A DNA stretch of 64,000 nt, taken from contig JAWKVD010000016.1 in assembly GCA_041398225.1 (NCBI GenBank), forward strand, positions 1 to 64,000, written 5' to 3'. This DNA comes from JAWKVD01 sp041398225. Lineage in GTDB: Bacteria > Pseudomonadota > Alphaproteobacteria > Caulobacterales > Hyphomonadaceae. The notes under the pieces are model-generated. The model was given only the letters and a program-made list of their open reading frames with translations. It made no database searches and had not been told where the DNA came from. The position numbers and the translations under genes are program-made. Of this stretch, positions 54,053 to 63,067 are shown one piece after another (within the stretch, counting starts at the first letter, position 1; each line of letters starts with the position of its first letter).

Positions 54053-54577
54053 TGGTCTGAGCCTCGCATGGTCCCTCGTTTGAATGGAGAGTCCGTCACC
54101 TGGAGACGGATATGCGGAAGAGCCGAGTTACCGAAGAACAGATCATCGCGATCCTGGCCGAGCAGGAGCGCGGTGTGCCGACCGCGGACGTCTGTCGCAA
54201 GCACGGGATCAGTTCCCCGACTTTCTACAAATGGAAGGCGAAGTTCGGCGCCATGAACGTGCCGAACGCCCGCAAGCTGAAGACGCTTGAGATCGAGAAC
54301 GCCCGGCTGACGGGCATGCTGGCGGATGCGATGCTGGACAATGTCGTCCTGAAAGACCTCCTGGGAAAGAGCTGACGACGCCCCAACGAAAGCGGGAGGC
54401 GGCGTTGAGAGCCATGGCGAAACACGAGATATCCCAGCGCCGCGCCTGCCGGTTGGCCAGCGTCGATCCCAAGACCGTGAGGCGCGAACCGGAGCCGGAC
54501 AATCCGGAGATCCAGGCGCGTATGAAAGAAGTGGTGAGCGAGCGCCCGCGGTTCGGCTACCGTCGCATCGGCCTCAT
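54053..54577 (+). mobile_element. Truncated IS3-family element A copy
   Basis: Begins with TGGTCTGAGCCTCGCATGG and the same leader as the element at 32328-33514. It contains intact orfA and the first about 60 codons of orfB, then stops abruptly near 54577 (after RRIGL). The remaining orfB and right end are missing. It lies between the Sel1 operon and the iron-uptake operon. Confidence 0.75.
54112..54375 (+). CDS. IS3-family transposase OrfA
   Basis: 87 residues, intact. HTH N-terminus (RVTEEQIIAILAEQERGVPT, VCRKHGISSPTFYKWKAKFG) and a leucine-zipper-like C-terminus (KLKTLEIENARLTGMLADAM). Its orfB partner is truncated (54405-54577 remnant; start codons changed to ACG), so the element is inactive by itself. 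Confidence 0.85.
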   Translation: MRKSRVTEEQIIAILAEQERGVPTADVCRKHGISSPTFYKWKAKFGAMNVPNARKLKTLEIENARLTGMLADAMLDNVVLKDLLGKS

Positions 54578-54652
54578 CCCGCCCCTCTCGATGTCTTGTG
54601 CACTGCGAGTCAAAATCGGCTTCATCGAGTTGAGTGGTAAGCCCCTAACCTA

Positions 54653-54859
54653 TCATCTTCGATCTGGGCCACGTCGGACGAGCAGGTATCGGCCGATCAC
54701 GATCGGCGGGATGGCGAGCGCGCCCCAGGAGACAGGCGACCAAACGGTGCCGCCCCACAGAGTCGCAATCAACCCGACCAGCGTGAGCACGGCGAGGGCC
54801 ATGGGCCAGGCGAAGATCGCGAGCAGCGACTTTCCACCGGAATCCGACTGGCGGTTCAT
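54653..54859 (-). CDS. Small membrane protein of the iron-uptake operon
   Basis: 68 residues from ATG 54859, overlapping the PepSY stop (ATGA). Two hydrophobic segments (LLAIFAWPMALAVLTLVGLI and VSWGALAIPPIVIGRYLL) with a basic end. Small proteins of this kind often follow PepSY genes next to siderophore receptors. Function is unknown. Confidence 0.6.
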   Translation of the reverse strand: MNRQSDSGGKSLLAIFAWPMALAVLTLVGLIATLWGGTVWSPVSWGALAIPPIVIGRYLLVRRGPDRR

Positions 54860-55965
54860 GTCGCTCGCCCCAGCCGCCGTTTGACGAAAAGCTGCAGACC
54901 ACTCCAGAGGATGGCGATCGCGATCAGGTCGAGGATGGTCCACAGTAGCTTCAGCGGCCAGCCGGCATAGTCACCGAAGTGCAGCGGCCGGGACAGTTGA
55001 AGCGCCGCAAGATACCAGGGCGGCGGATCGGCGACCACGACCTCCCCTGTTTCCGCTTCAACGAGGACCGGCCGGAACAGCTTCTTCGTCACAGGTGTGA
55101 AACCTTGCGTCCAGACCACATAGTGGCGCGGACTGCCGTCCCTGAAACCCGGCTCGACAATGCGAATCATGCGCGACCCCGGATTGCTTTCGTGAGCCGC
55201 GTCAGTAGCGGCTTGCGGGCCGACACGCACATCCGCCAGAGGTTGGTCGGTGTAGGGCGCGACAAGCTCCGGCACGGCCGACTGTCGCCATGCAGCGTAG
55301 AGCGGGACGGTGAAAGCGTTCATGATTCCCGTTATGGCGACGACCAGGACCCAACCGGCCGTCGCAACGCCTAGCAGGTTGTGCAGATCCAGCCATCGCA
55401 CGCGGGATGAGCGATTCCGGATCTCGCCGAACTCCAGCTTACGCATGAAGGGTGCGTAGAGGACCAGCCCTGACACCGTGGCGACGACAAACAGGACCGT
55501 CATCCCGGCGAGGAAGAACTCGCCCGCCAATCCGGCAAACATCTGGATGTGAAGACGATTGGCGATGCGGAGGAAGACGCGTACGGGATGGTTAGGATTA
55601 TCGGTGCGCGTGTCCTCAAGAAACTCGCCGGTGCGCGCATCATAAACGAGCTGACGGCGCTGGCGCGGATTGTCAGGCGGGGACATGTTGACGCCAAGCA
55701 GGACGCCGTCGAAGGCCCAGTCGACATAGGTGATGCGCTCGTCCGGTACGCGGTTTTGCGCGTCGTCGAAGACCTCATCCAGATTGGCCGGGCCGGTTCC
55801 GACGGGGGCCTCGGGGATGGGGGGATGGCCGGCGAAGTGGGCGTCGATCTCGTGAATCCAGATCATCACCGCTCCGGTCACGCAGAGCATGAGCAGAAAG
55901 GCGGTGCAGATCACGCTGCTCCACGTGTGCACCGCCTTCCAGGCGCGGACGGTCGAGGCCTTCAT
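54856..55965 (-). CDS. PepSY-associated membrane protein (iron uptake)
   Basis: About 369 residues from ATG 55965. The N-terminal helix (WKAVHTWSSVICTAFLLMLC, VTGAVMIWIHEID) is followed by a periplasmic PepSY-type part (GEFLEDTRTDNPNHPVRVFLR, LHIQMFAGLAGEFFLAGM) and more helices (WLDLHNLLGVATAGWVLVVA). Histidines in LHNLLG, NRLHIQ and RPLHFGD fit the heme/ferrisiderophore-reductase-like members of the family. It is 11 bases downstream of the TonB receptor. Confidence 0.8.
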   Translation of the reverse strand: MKASTVRAWKAVHTWSSVICTAFLLMLCVTGAVMIWIHEIDAHFAGHPPIPEAPVGTGPANLDEVFDDAQNRVPDERITYVDWAFDGVLLGVNMSPPDNPRQRRQLVYDARTGEFLEDTRTDNPNHPVRVFLRIANRLHIQMFAGLAGEFFLAGMTVLFVVATVSGLVLYAPFMRKLEFGEIRNRSSRVRWLDLHNLLGVATAGWVLVVAITGIMNAFTVPLYAAWRQSAVPELVAPYTDQPLADVRVGPQAATDAAHESNPGSRMIRIVEPGFRDGSPRHYVVWTQGFTPVTKKLFRPVLVEAETGEVVVADPPPWYLAALQLSRPLHFGDYAGWPLKLLWTILDLIAIAILWSGLQLFVKRRLGRAT

Positions 55966-55976
55966 CCGGCGACCAC

Positions 55977-58115
55977 CTACCAGCTGCGCCGCAATGTCAC
56001 CTTCGCGACGCGGCCGGCCCCATAGAAGCACTGCGTGGCGGCGTCGCAGTTCGCGACATACCGTTCATCGCCGAGGTTCTGGGCGTTCAGGGCGATGTCC
56101 CAGCCTTTCATCGCCGGGATAGCCCGGCTGAAGTCATAGCGGATCAGCGCATCGTACAGCGTGTAGGACGGGACCTTGAACGTGTTGGCGCGGTCGCCGA
56201 ACGAGGAACCGACATAGCGCGCGCCCGCGCCGACCGTCAGACCGGGAACGCCCGGAACGGCATAGTCCGCCCAGAACGACGCCTGGTGTTCAGGGCGCCC
56301 GGCGGGGGTCGTCCCGACATCGCCGGAATTGGACTGCGTGACCTCGTGTTCGAGGCTGGTGTAGCCGGCGGCGAGGTTCAAGCCGAAGCGCAGACTCGCC
56401 TTCGCCTCCAGTTCTATCCCACGCGAGCGGACCTCGCCGGTCTGCACCAGGTAGCCGGCGTTCACCGGATCCGCCGTGCGAACATTCTGCTGGACAAGTT
56501 CGAAGGCGGCGATGGTGAAGAGCGCGTTCAGACCCTTGGGCGCGAACTTGACGCCGATTTCGCCCTGCTCGCCGGTCGAGGGCACGAACGGGTTTCCACC
56601 AAAGTCCGTGCCGGCCGTCGGCTGGAACGAATTGGACCAACTCACATAGGGCGACACCCCGGCGCCCACTTCATAGATGACGCCAATCTGCCCGGTCGTG
56701 GCTTCGTCGTCCTGAATCGTCTTCGCCCCAAGCACGTTCGTGGAGGTCAACAGCCGGCTTGTCTCCGAGCTGGCCCAATCACGCCGGAGACCGAGGAGAA
56801 TCGACAGACGTTCAATCTTGATGTGGTCCTGTAGGTAGAGCCCGGTCTGCTCGAAATCCTGATAGCGGATCTGGGCGATGTCCGGCATGGCGAGCGCGGC
56901 GCCATAGACAGGATCATAGAGATCGATGGTCCCGCCGGCGCCAGTTCCGACGCCCTGCGACGTGGGAATAGTCACATAGTCGAGCCCAAGAAGGAAATTG
57001 TGCTCCAAGCCGGCGGTGTTGGCCCGGTAGGTCAGCTGGGTGTCGGTTTGCGTCAGTTCGATGGCGTAGTTGGAGTTCACGGCCAGCCGGGAGGCGGTGC
57101 GCTGGTCGGCGCCGACGCCCGTCGCCTGAAGGTATTTCGCCGTGATGTCGAGATCAGTGTAACGCACCGCCTGTCTCAGGGCGAAGCGGTCGCTGAAACG
57201 GTGATCAAATATCACGGCGATCTGACCGCGCTCGATCGACAGATCGTCGAAGTCGGGTTCTCCGGTGAACGTATCCTGCGGGATGTAACCGCCCGGACCG
57301 TGTTCGAGCGTCCCCACCCGGGGAAGATACTGGAAGACGGTCAGGTTCGGATCCGACTGCCATGATGCCAGAACCGTGAGTTCGGTGTTTTCGTCTAGCG
57401 ACCACCCCAACGCCGGGGCGAAGTAGTAACGGTCATCCTTCTGGAACCTCACGTTTGTCTCCGCCGTACGCGCGAGACCCGTCAGCCGGTATTTCAGGGC
57501 GCCGTCCTGGGACAACGGCCCGGCCAGGTCGAAGGCGCCCTGAAGGCGGTCGTTGTCGCCGGCCTGCAAGGCGATTTCGCCCATCCGTTCGTCGGTCGGG
57601 CGTTTGCTCGACAGCGCAATCACCCCGCCTGGGCTGGCCTGGCCGTAGAGCGCCGAACCCGGCCCCTTGAACAGCTCCGCCCGCTCAAGGCCATAGGGCT
57701 CGATCCCCCAATTACTGTCGTGCAGCTTCATTCCATCCAGATACTGGTAGGACAGGAAGCCGCGCACATTGGAGTAGCTGCGCGACAGCGAGTTTGCACC
57801 ATAGCTGTCGCCGCTGAACGAGGGCGTGTACTGGAAGATCTGCGTGAGCGTGTCTGCACCGCGGTTGCGGATCTCATCTTCCGTTACGACGGAAACCGTG
57901 CGCGGAAGCTCCTTCAGCGGGATGTTCGCCTTGGACGCCGATTGTGCGCCAGCCGCGAGGAAGCCGCGCTCGCCGACGACCACAACTGTATCCAGAGATG
58001 TGACAGCGTCATCTTGGTCGCCGACGCCCGCCTCCTGGGCCATAGCGATCTCGTTGGACAATGCGACAATGCTCGCGCTGGCGACCAGCGCGCGGCCGAT
58101 AGTATGGACTTTCAT
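55977..58115 (-). CDS. TonB-dependent siderophore receptor
   Basis: 712 residues. Signal peptide (residues 1-26). Plug domain with SVVTEDEIRNRGADTLTQIF, FSGDSYGANS and ELFKGPGSALYGQASPGG. A 22-strand barrel ends VAKVTLRRSW with a terminal aromatic residue. The pattern (LKELPRTVSV, RGFLSYQYLDG) fits the FhuA/FoxA-type ferric hydroxamate family. No N-terminal STN signalling domain, so it is not a transcriptional transducer. Outer membrane. Likely iron-repressed. Confidence 0.9.
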   Translation of the reverse strand: MKVHTIGRALVASASIVALSNEIAMAQEAGVGDQDDAVTSLDTVVVVGERGFLAAGAQSASKANIPLKELPRTVSVVTEDEIRNRGADTLTQIFQYTPSFSGDSYGANSLSRSYSNVRGFLSYQYLDGMKLHDSNWGIEPYGLERAELFKGPGSALYGQASPGGVIALSSKRPTDERMGEIALQAGDNDRLQGAFDLAGPLSQDGALKYRLTGLARTAETNVRFQKDDRYYFAPALGWSLDENTELTVLASWQSDPNLTVFQYLPRVGTLEHGPGGYIPQDTFTGEPDFDDLSIERGQIAVIFDHRFSDRFALRQAVRYTDLDITAKYLQATGVGADQRTASRLAVNSNYAIELTQTDTQLTYRANTAGLEHNFLLGLDYVTIPTSQGVGTGAGGTIDLYDPVYGAALAMPDIAQIRYQDFEQTGLYLQDHIKIERLSILLGLRRDWASSETSRLLTSTNVLGAKTIQDDEATTGQIGVIYEVGAGVSPYVSWSNSFQPTAGTDFGGNPFVPSTGEQGEIGVKFAPKGLNALFTIAAFELVQQNVRTADPVNAGYLVQTGEVRSRGIELEAKASLRFGLNLAAGYTSLEHEVTQSNSGDVGTTPAGRPEHQASFWADYAVPGVPGLTVGAGARYVGSSFGDRANTFKVPSYTLYDALIRYDFSRAIPAMKGWDIALNAQNLGDERYVANCDAATQCFYGAGRVAKVTLRRSW

Positions 58116-58214
58116 GACGTTCCCCGAATCCGAGGGCCCTCCCGCCCCCGCGGCCCCGCTCTAAAACCAGCCCGCTATTGATCGTGGCATCGGAGTCGGA
58201 TCAAGAAAATTACG

Positions 58215-58245
58215 GTTACCTCGCCCGTTACCGAGGCGATGTAAC
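58215..58245. promoter_or_regulatory. Inverted repeat upstream of the siderophore receptor
   Basis: GTTACCTCGCC (58215-58225) and GGCGATGTAAC (58235-58245) pair with one mismatch around a 9-base spacer, 100 bases before the receptor ATG. Operator or leader hairpin. The rest of 58116-58419 shows no gene. Confidence 0.4.
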
Positions 58246-58419
58246 AGGGCTCCAACGGCTATTGCCAGCACCTGAAATGGCATTGTCAGGTTAGGCAAGT
58301 AGAGGCTGCTTTTCTGTCCGCGCAGCCGGTTCGCGAGAACAAAATCCAGAAAGAAATCAGCTACCGCATTCTGGAGAAGAAATGCTCTCGACCGGCATTC
58401 GCGCTTAACTTGACAGCAC

Positions 58420-58891
58420 CTGCGCATCGGCGCCGGCCGACCACGCGGACCAAGCCGTGCACTCCAAAACGCCCAGCTGCTTCACCACGTGGTCGACACA
58501 TGCCCGGCGACACGAAGAGCTTAGCAGTTCCCCACGCGGCTTCTCCAAGGATCATCTAGTCGATGGTCAGATCGGACACCGCTTTCCGGAGCCGCTGGTT
58601 CTCACGCTCCAGATCTTTGGGGCGCTTGGCTTAATCCATATTCAGTCCGCCATATTCGCGACGCCAGCTGCAGCAGGTCTGTTCCGTGATCCCCGCAGCG
58701 CGGACAGCATGGCCCGTCGTCTCGCCCTTGCTTAGAGTGACCTCGATCTCTCGAAAGTGTGCGTTCGCGCCGCGCTCGAACCGACGGCGCGCATGCGCTC
58801 ACCCTCCTCGGGTTCCTGCGACCCATGTCTCAACTCCTCATGTGGAGCTGGACTAACTCAAGCTTCGGGCCACCTCCAGAGGATCAGACCA
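58420..58891 (-). mobile_element. IS3-family element B remnant
   Basis: The reverse strand encodes a decayed OrfA (REIEVTLSKGETTGHAV, RREYGGLN, LERENQRLRKAVSDLTID then MILGEAAWG) with a stop and shifts, followed by an orfB start (VDHVVKQLGVLE). It ends at GGATCAGACCA and shares most bases with 33515-33712 and 31517-31592. Inactive. Confidence 0.65.
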
Positions 58892-58922
58892 AACCCATGA
58901 AGATCTCACGGTGCGACGCTGA

Positions 58923-60128
58923 TTAAAGAGTTGCTGGGGCGTCATCACCGCTCAGCAATCCCGTGAATATAGCACGCACATAATGTTGCTCTGCGGTACG
59001 AGGCGTCAGGCCAGGCGCCCAGTAAGGTAGTTCCGCAGCGGCGTTGATTGTGCCCGACAGAATTTGGGCGGCGGTTGGCGCATCCAGCGGTCTGATCGAT
59101 CCATCTCCAATCCCGTCGCAGACCACGCTTGCATAACGCGCAGTGATACGATCGAAGCCAGCCATCAGGCGTGGTCGCATTTCCTCAGGCGCCGCCGCAA
59201 GCGCCGATGTGCGCAACAGGGGCCGTTTGCCGGAGACTTGGCCCCCGACCATCGCATTCGCTTGCGCTGCCAGGTTCATGAATGCGTCGGGAGCCGCCAT
59301 GTCGGCCTTCTGCTGGGCTTCCCTCAGGATAGCCCATGTCCGCTCGAAGCACTGCTCGACCAGCTCGTTCTTGGTTTCGTTGTGATGGTAGAAAGCGCCC
59401 TTCGTGACATTAAGCCTCGCTGCGATCTTCTCCACCGATGCTCCAAGATATCCATTCTCGTTGATCAACTCCGTGCCGGCGGTCAGAAAGTCGCGTTCCA
59501 CTTCGTCATCTGATCCGATCATCAGAGTCGGAGGTGGCCATCGCGCGTTCGGTCCAGCCATACCGTTCAAAAGAATGTCGGCCGTTCTTTCCCCCATCCG
59601 GGCATAGTCCTCCGGATTGTAACGCGGCAGCCAAAGCACAGCCCAGAACATCTGCGACAGAAGCAAGTGCGCGCGCGCATTGCACTCGACCCGTTGGAAT
59701 GACGGCGCTCCTTCCATGGAAAAAATGCTTCTGACCTTCCGAAACATGTCCGTGAAGGTCCGCCCGGCGCTGGGATCGTTCAACGTGCGCAGTTCTTCAA
59801 ACCATGCAACAGGTTCGATCTCCTCAACCACCACTTGTCTTTGGCTCTCGAAGAACAATTGCACGAATGCGCGCACAGTCTCGGCAGGGTCAACCTGCTT
59901 CAGTGCTTCGCTAATATGCGTGTCCAGACGTTCGATAGATCTCGCATAGCAAGCCGCAGCCAGATCTTCCTTCCTACGAAAGTAGTAACCAACCGCTCGC
60001 GGCACGAGGTCAAGCTCGGCTGCGACGAGCGCATGCGTCATGCCACGAACCCCCTTGTGGTTCATAAGGTCAGTCGCCACCCGAATGATAGCGTCCCGGC
60101 GGAGGTTGTATTTTGAGACTGTCGCCAT
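58923..60128 (-). CDS. Double TetR-family regulator (two TetR units in one chain)
   Basis: 401 residues. Unit 1 (residues 1-195): HTH in VATDLMNHKGVRGMTHALVA and AVGYYFRRKEDLAAACY. Unit 2 (from about 207): FLTAGTELINENGYLGASVE, IAARLNVTKGAFYHHNETKN, then its own ligand domain. Each unit is a complete TetR, so the protein is a tandem fusion that may behave as a built-in dimer. Last gene of the operon with acetoacetyl-CoA synthetase, 38 bases away, and probably its regulator. Confidence 0.85.
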   Translation of the reverse strand: MATVSKYNLRRDAIIRVATDLMNHKGVRGMTHALVAAELDLVPRAVGYYFRRKEDLAAACYARSIERLDTHISEALKQVDPAETVRAFVQLFFESQRQVVVEEIEPVAWFEELRTLNDPSAGRTFTDMFRKVRSIFSMEGAPSFQRVECNARAHLLLSQMFWAVLWLPRYNPEDYARMGERTADILLNGMAGPNARWPPPTLMIGSDDEVERDFLTAGTELINENGYLGASVEKIAARLNVTKGAFYHHNETKNELVEQCFERTWAILREAQQKADMAAPDAFMNLAAQANAMVGGQVSGKRPLLRTSALAAAPEEMRPRLMAGFDRITARYASVVCDGIGDGSIRPLDAPTAAQILSGTINAAAELPYWAPGLTPRTAEQHYVRAIFTGLLSGDDAPATL

Positions 60129-60166
60129 AGCTCTTGCTCGACTCGTCCCTGGCGCACGAGATCGCG

Positions 60167-62170
60167 TCAGGTTCGGCCTCCCGCAAGAACGTGCTGCAAG
60201 TCGGCATACCAGCTGAGCACTTCAGGGTTGACCATCGCCTCCCGATTGATCGTCTTCTCGATTGATCGCCCCTGCAACATACGCTTGATCGGAACTTCCT
60301 GCTTCTTGCCGGACAGCGTTCGCGGGACGCCAGGCGCCTGAACCACCTTGTCGGGAATAAAGCGTGGCGACAGGGCAGCCCGGATGGCGCCGTCAATCTC
60401 CGCCCGAAGCGCGGCATCAAGCGTCGCGCTGGAAGCCAGCACGACGAAGAGGATCAGCTTGCTCTCCCCGCCAGCCTCATCCAGCTCGATCATCATGGAG
60501 TCGAGAATCTGAGGAAGCCGCTCGACAGCAGCATAGATCTCGCTTGTGCCCATGCGCACGCCATTGCGATTTATCGTGGCGTCGCTGCGGCCCGATATCT
60601 CGCAGCTTCCATCTGCATGAACCAGCAGCCAGTCGCCGTGGCGCCAGACGCCTGGGTAAAGATCGAAATAGGAGGAGAGGTATCGCTCACCGCCGGGATC
60701 ATGCCAGAAGTAGATCGGCATGGACGGAAGTGGACGCACGCAGACGAGCTCGCCCACTTGCCCGATCCGGGGATTTCCATCCTCGCCCCATGACTCGGTT
60801 GCCGTTCCGAGCATGCGGCACTGCATGCGCCCGACCTGTTGCGGCAGTTCCCGATTGCCGCCGGCAAAGGCCGCCGCGATATCTGTGCCGCCGGAGATGT
60901 TGTACCACCAAATATCCGGCACGCCTGCAGCCCGGAACTGTTGCGTCCCCCAGATTTGGACATCAGGCGGCAGCGGAGACCCCGTCGTGCCGATTGCGCG
61001 AATACGCGAAAGATCGCCGCAGGAAACGAGTTCCAGATCCGCTTTCATACAATTGCCGTAGAACGCGGCGCCCGCGCCAAAATAGGTCACACGATGTTTT
61101 GCGGCGAAGCGCCACAGTACGCCCCAGTCTGGGTTGTCGCGCGCACCCGTTGGACTGCCGTCAAAAATACAGATCGTCGCGCCAGCGAGCAATCCACTCA
61201 CTTGTGAGTTCCACATCACCCAACCGGTGGAAGAATACCAGTGAAAGCGCTCGCCGACAGTGTTGAGTTCGAAGCTCGGCCCCACATCGCTGTGCAGGCC
61301 ATTGGCTGCAGCGTTCAGCAGTACGCCGCCATGGCCGTGAACAATTGGCTTGGGCAGCCCGGTCGTGCCGCTGGAATAGAGAATCCAGAGCGGATGGTCG
61401 AACGGCAACCACTCCGGCTCAAAGGCGTCGATCTTGGGACCAGACATCGAGACCGCATCGGCAAATGAAATCTCGGCTTCGAGTTTCTGCGATGCATACG
61501 GCGTCCGTACAAGTACGAGACTCTCAACGCTGGGCAGCGCATCGCGCAAGCCCGCCACCGTTGTGCTGCGATCCATCTCACGCCCGGCGTAGAAAACGCC
61601 ATCGGCGGCGATCAGCACCTTAGGCTCGATCTGACGAAAGCGGTCGACAATAGCCGGCCCCCCCATGTCGGGCGCACAGATGCTCCAGATCGCACCGAGA
61701 GAGACTGTGGCGAGGAAGGCGACGATCGCCTCTGGCGTATTCGGTAAGTAAGCCGATACGCGATCGCCCCGCTTCACTCCCAACCTGCGGAGGGTCAACG
61801 CCAGCGAAGCAACCTGCTGCGACAGCTCGGGCCATGACACCTCGCGCATTTGGCCGAGTTCATTTTCAGCAATAATTGCGGGATGACCTGCAGCGTGCGC
61901 TCGAACGCCGTGACGTAAGGCCTGCCGCGCGTAGTTCACCTGCGCGCCCGGGAACCACACAGCGCCTGGCATTACCTCCTTCGCCAGGACCTTCGTGAAG
62001 GGAGTTGGCGAGGACATCTCGTTGTAGTCCCAGATCGAGCGCCAGAACGCCTCAAGATCAGTTACCGACCAGCGCCACAGTTCCTCGTAGCTATCGAAGG
62101 AAAGCCCTCGCGTCTCTGCCAACCAGTTCTGGTAGAGACGAATCTGCGGGATGCTTGTATCAGCCGGCAT
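60167..62170 (-). CDS. aacS: Acetoacetyl-CoA synthetase
   Basis: 667 residues, normal size. ANL-family ligase: RLYQNWLAETRGL, SIWDYNEMSSPTPF, AMP motif LYSSGTTGLPKPIVHG, WHYSSTGWVMWN-like motif FHWYSSTGWVMWN, GGTDIAAAFAGGNRELP and catalytic Lys near LSGKKQEVPIKR. Converts acetoacetate and CoA to acetoacetyl-CoA with ATP. Starts three bases after the SDR stop. Typical of 3-hydroxybutyrate/ketone-body or PHB use. Confidence 0.92.
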   Translation of the reverse strand: MPADTSIPQIRLYQNWLAETRGLSFDSYEELWRWSVTDLEAFWRSIWDYNEMSSPTPFTKVLAKEVMPGAVWFPGAQVNYARQALRHGVRAHAAGHPAIIAENELGQMREVSWPELSQQVASLALTLRRLGVKRGDRVSAYLPNTPEAIVAFLATVSLGAIWSICAPDMGGPAIVDRFRQIEPKVLIAADGVFYAGREMDRSTTVAGLRDALPSVESLVLVRTPYASQKLEAEISFADAVSMSGPKIDAFEPEWLPFDHPLWILYSSGTTGLPKPIVHGHGGVLLNAAANGLHSDVGPSFELNTVGERFHWYSSTGWVMWNSQVSGLLAGATICIFDGSPTGARDNPDWGVLWRFAAKHRVTYFGAGAAFYGNCMKADLELVSCGDLSRIRAIGTTGSPLPPDVQIWGTQQFRAAGVPDIWWYNISGGTDIAAAFAGGNRELPQQVGRMQCRMLGTATESWGEDGNPRIGQVGELVCVRPLPSMPIYFWHDPGGERYLSSYFDLYPGVWRHGDWLLVHADGSCEISGRSDATINRNGVRMGTSEIYAAVERLPQILDSMMIELDEAGGESKLILFVVLASSATLDAALRAEIDGAIRAALSPRFIPDKVVQAPGVPRTLSGKKQEVPIKRMLQGRSIEKTINREAMVNPEVLSWYADLQHVLAGGRT

Positions 62171-62173
62171 CGC

Positions 62174-62977
62174 CTACTCGTAATTCACGCGTCCGCCAGC
62201 CGTCATGCCACCGTCAACCACCAAGTCGTGGCAATTGATATAGCGACCTTCGTCACTGGCCAGGAACAGCGCAGCAAACGCGATATCTTTCGGCAAGCCG
62301 GAGCGGCGCAACGGCGTCGCCTTGGAAAGATTGTCCGTGAGTTTGGCCAACTTGGCGCCGGCCTTGCCTACCTCCATGGCAGCTGCCTTCTCCGACCCGC
62401 CAAAGAAAATCGGCGTGGCGATCGCTCCCGGCGAAATGCAGTTCACGCTGATGCCGGACTTGCCCAGTTCCATGCCGGCGAGGCGCGTGGCATGCACAAC
62501 GCCCGCCTTCATAATCGAGTACAAGTACTCGCCCATATGGGTGCGATTGGACGACACGCTGGCGTTGTTGATTATCGCCCCTGTCCCCTGCGCTTTCATG
62601 ACCGGCGCAGCGTACTTGATGCCGAATATCACCGACCCGAGCAGCAGATCAGTGGCGTGTCGAAAATTTTCATGTGTAACCGTCTCAACGTCGCCGTGCG
62701 TTGGTCCGCCCGCGTTGCTAAAGAGGACATCCATCCTCCCGAATGTCCTTACGGTTTCATCGACGGACCCCTTGATCTGTTGTTCGTCGCTTACGTCCGA
62801 CTGAAAGTAGTGCGCATTGACCCCGAGAGCGCGCGCCATTTCGGCGCCCTTCCCGGCATTGCGCCCGGTGAAGACGACTTTTGCACCTTCCTCGACGAAC
62901 AACTCGACAGTCGCCTCACCGATACCGCTCGTACCGCCCGTGATCAGTGCGACCTTCCCAGCCAGCCGTTCGCCCAA
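62174..62977 (-). CDS. Short-chain dehydrogenase/reductase
   Basis: 267 residues. NAD(P)-binding TGGTSGIG (13-20), SNAGGP (87-92), catalytic Ser140 (NNASVSS), Tyr153 and Lys157 (YSIMK), and the C-terminal NCHDLVVDGGMTAGG. Classical SDR oxidoreductase. Its neighbours (esterase, acetoacetyl-CoA synthetase) suggest oxidation of a hydroxyacid such as 3-hydroxybutyrate to acetoacetate. This specificity is inferred. Confidence 0.85.
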   Translation of the reverse strand: MGERLAGKVALITGGTSGIGEATVELFVEEGAKVVFTGRNAGKGAEMARALGVNAHYFQSDVSDEQQIKGSVDETVRTFGRMDVLFSNAGGPTHGDVETVTHENFRHATDLLLGSVIFGIKYAAPVMKAQGTGAIINNASVSSNRTHMGEYLYSIMKAGVVHATRLAGMELGKSGISVNCISPGAIATPIFFGGSEKAAAMEVGKAGAKLAKLTDNLSKATPLRRSGLPKDIAFAALFLASDEGRYINCHDLVVDGGMTAGGRVNYE

Positions 62978-63067
62978 TTCATCCCTCCATCAGAAAGATC
63001 GTCTCCAGCTTGTTGCCGGAGCCAGTTTCGTAACCGCTCTGGGAGGCGAGCGACCTCCGGGAAGCGG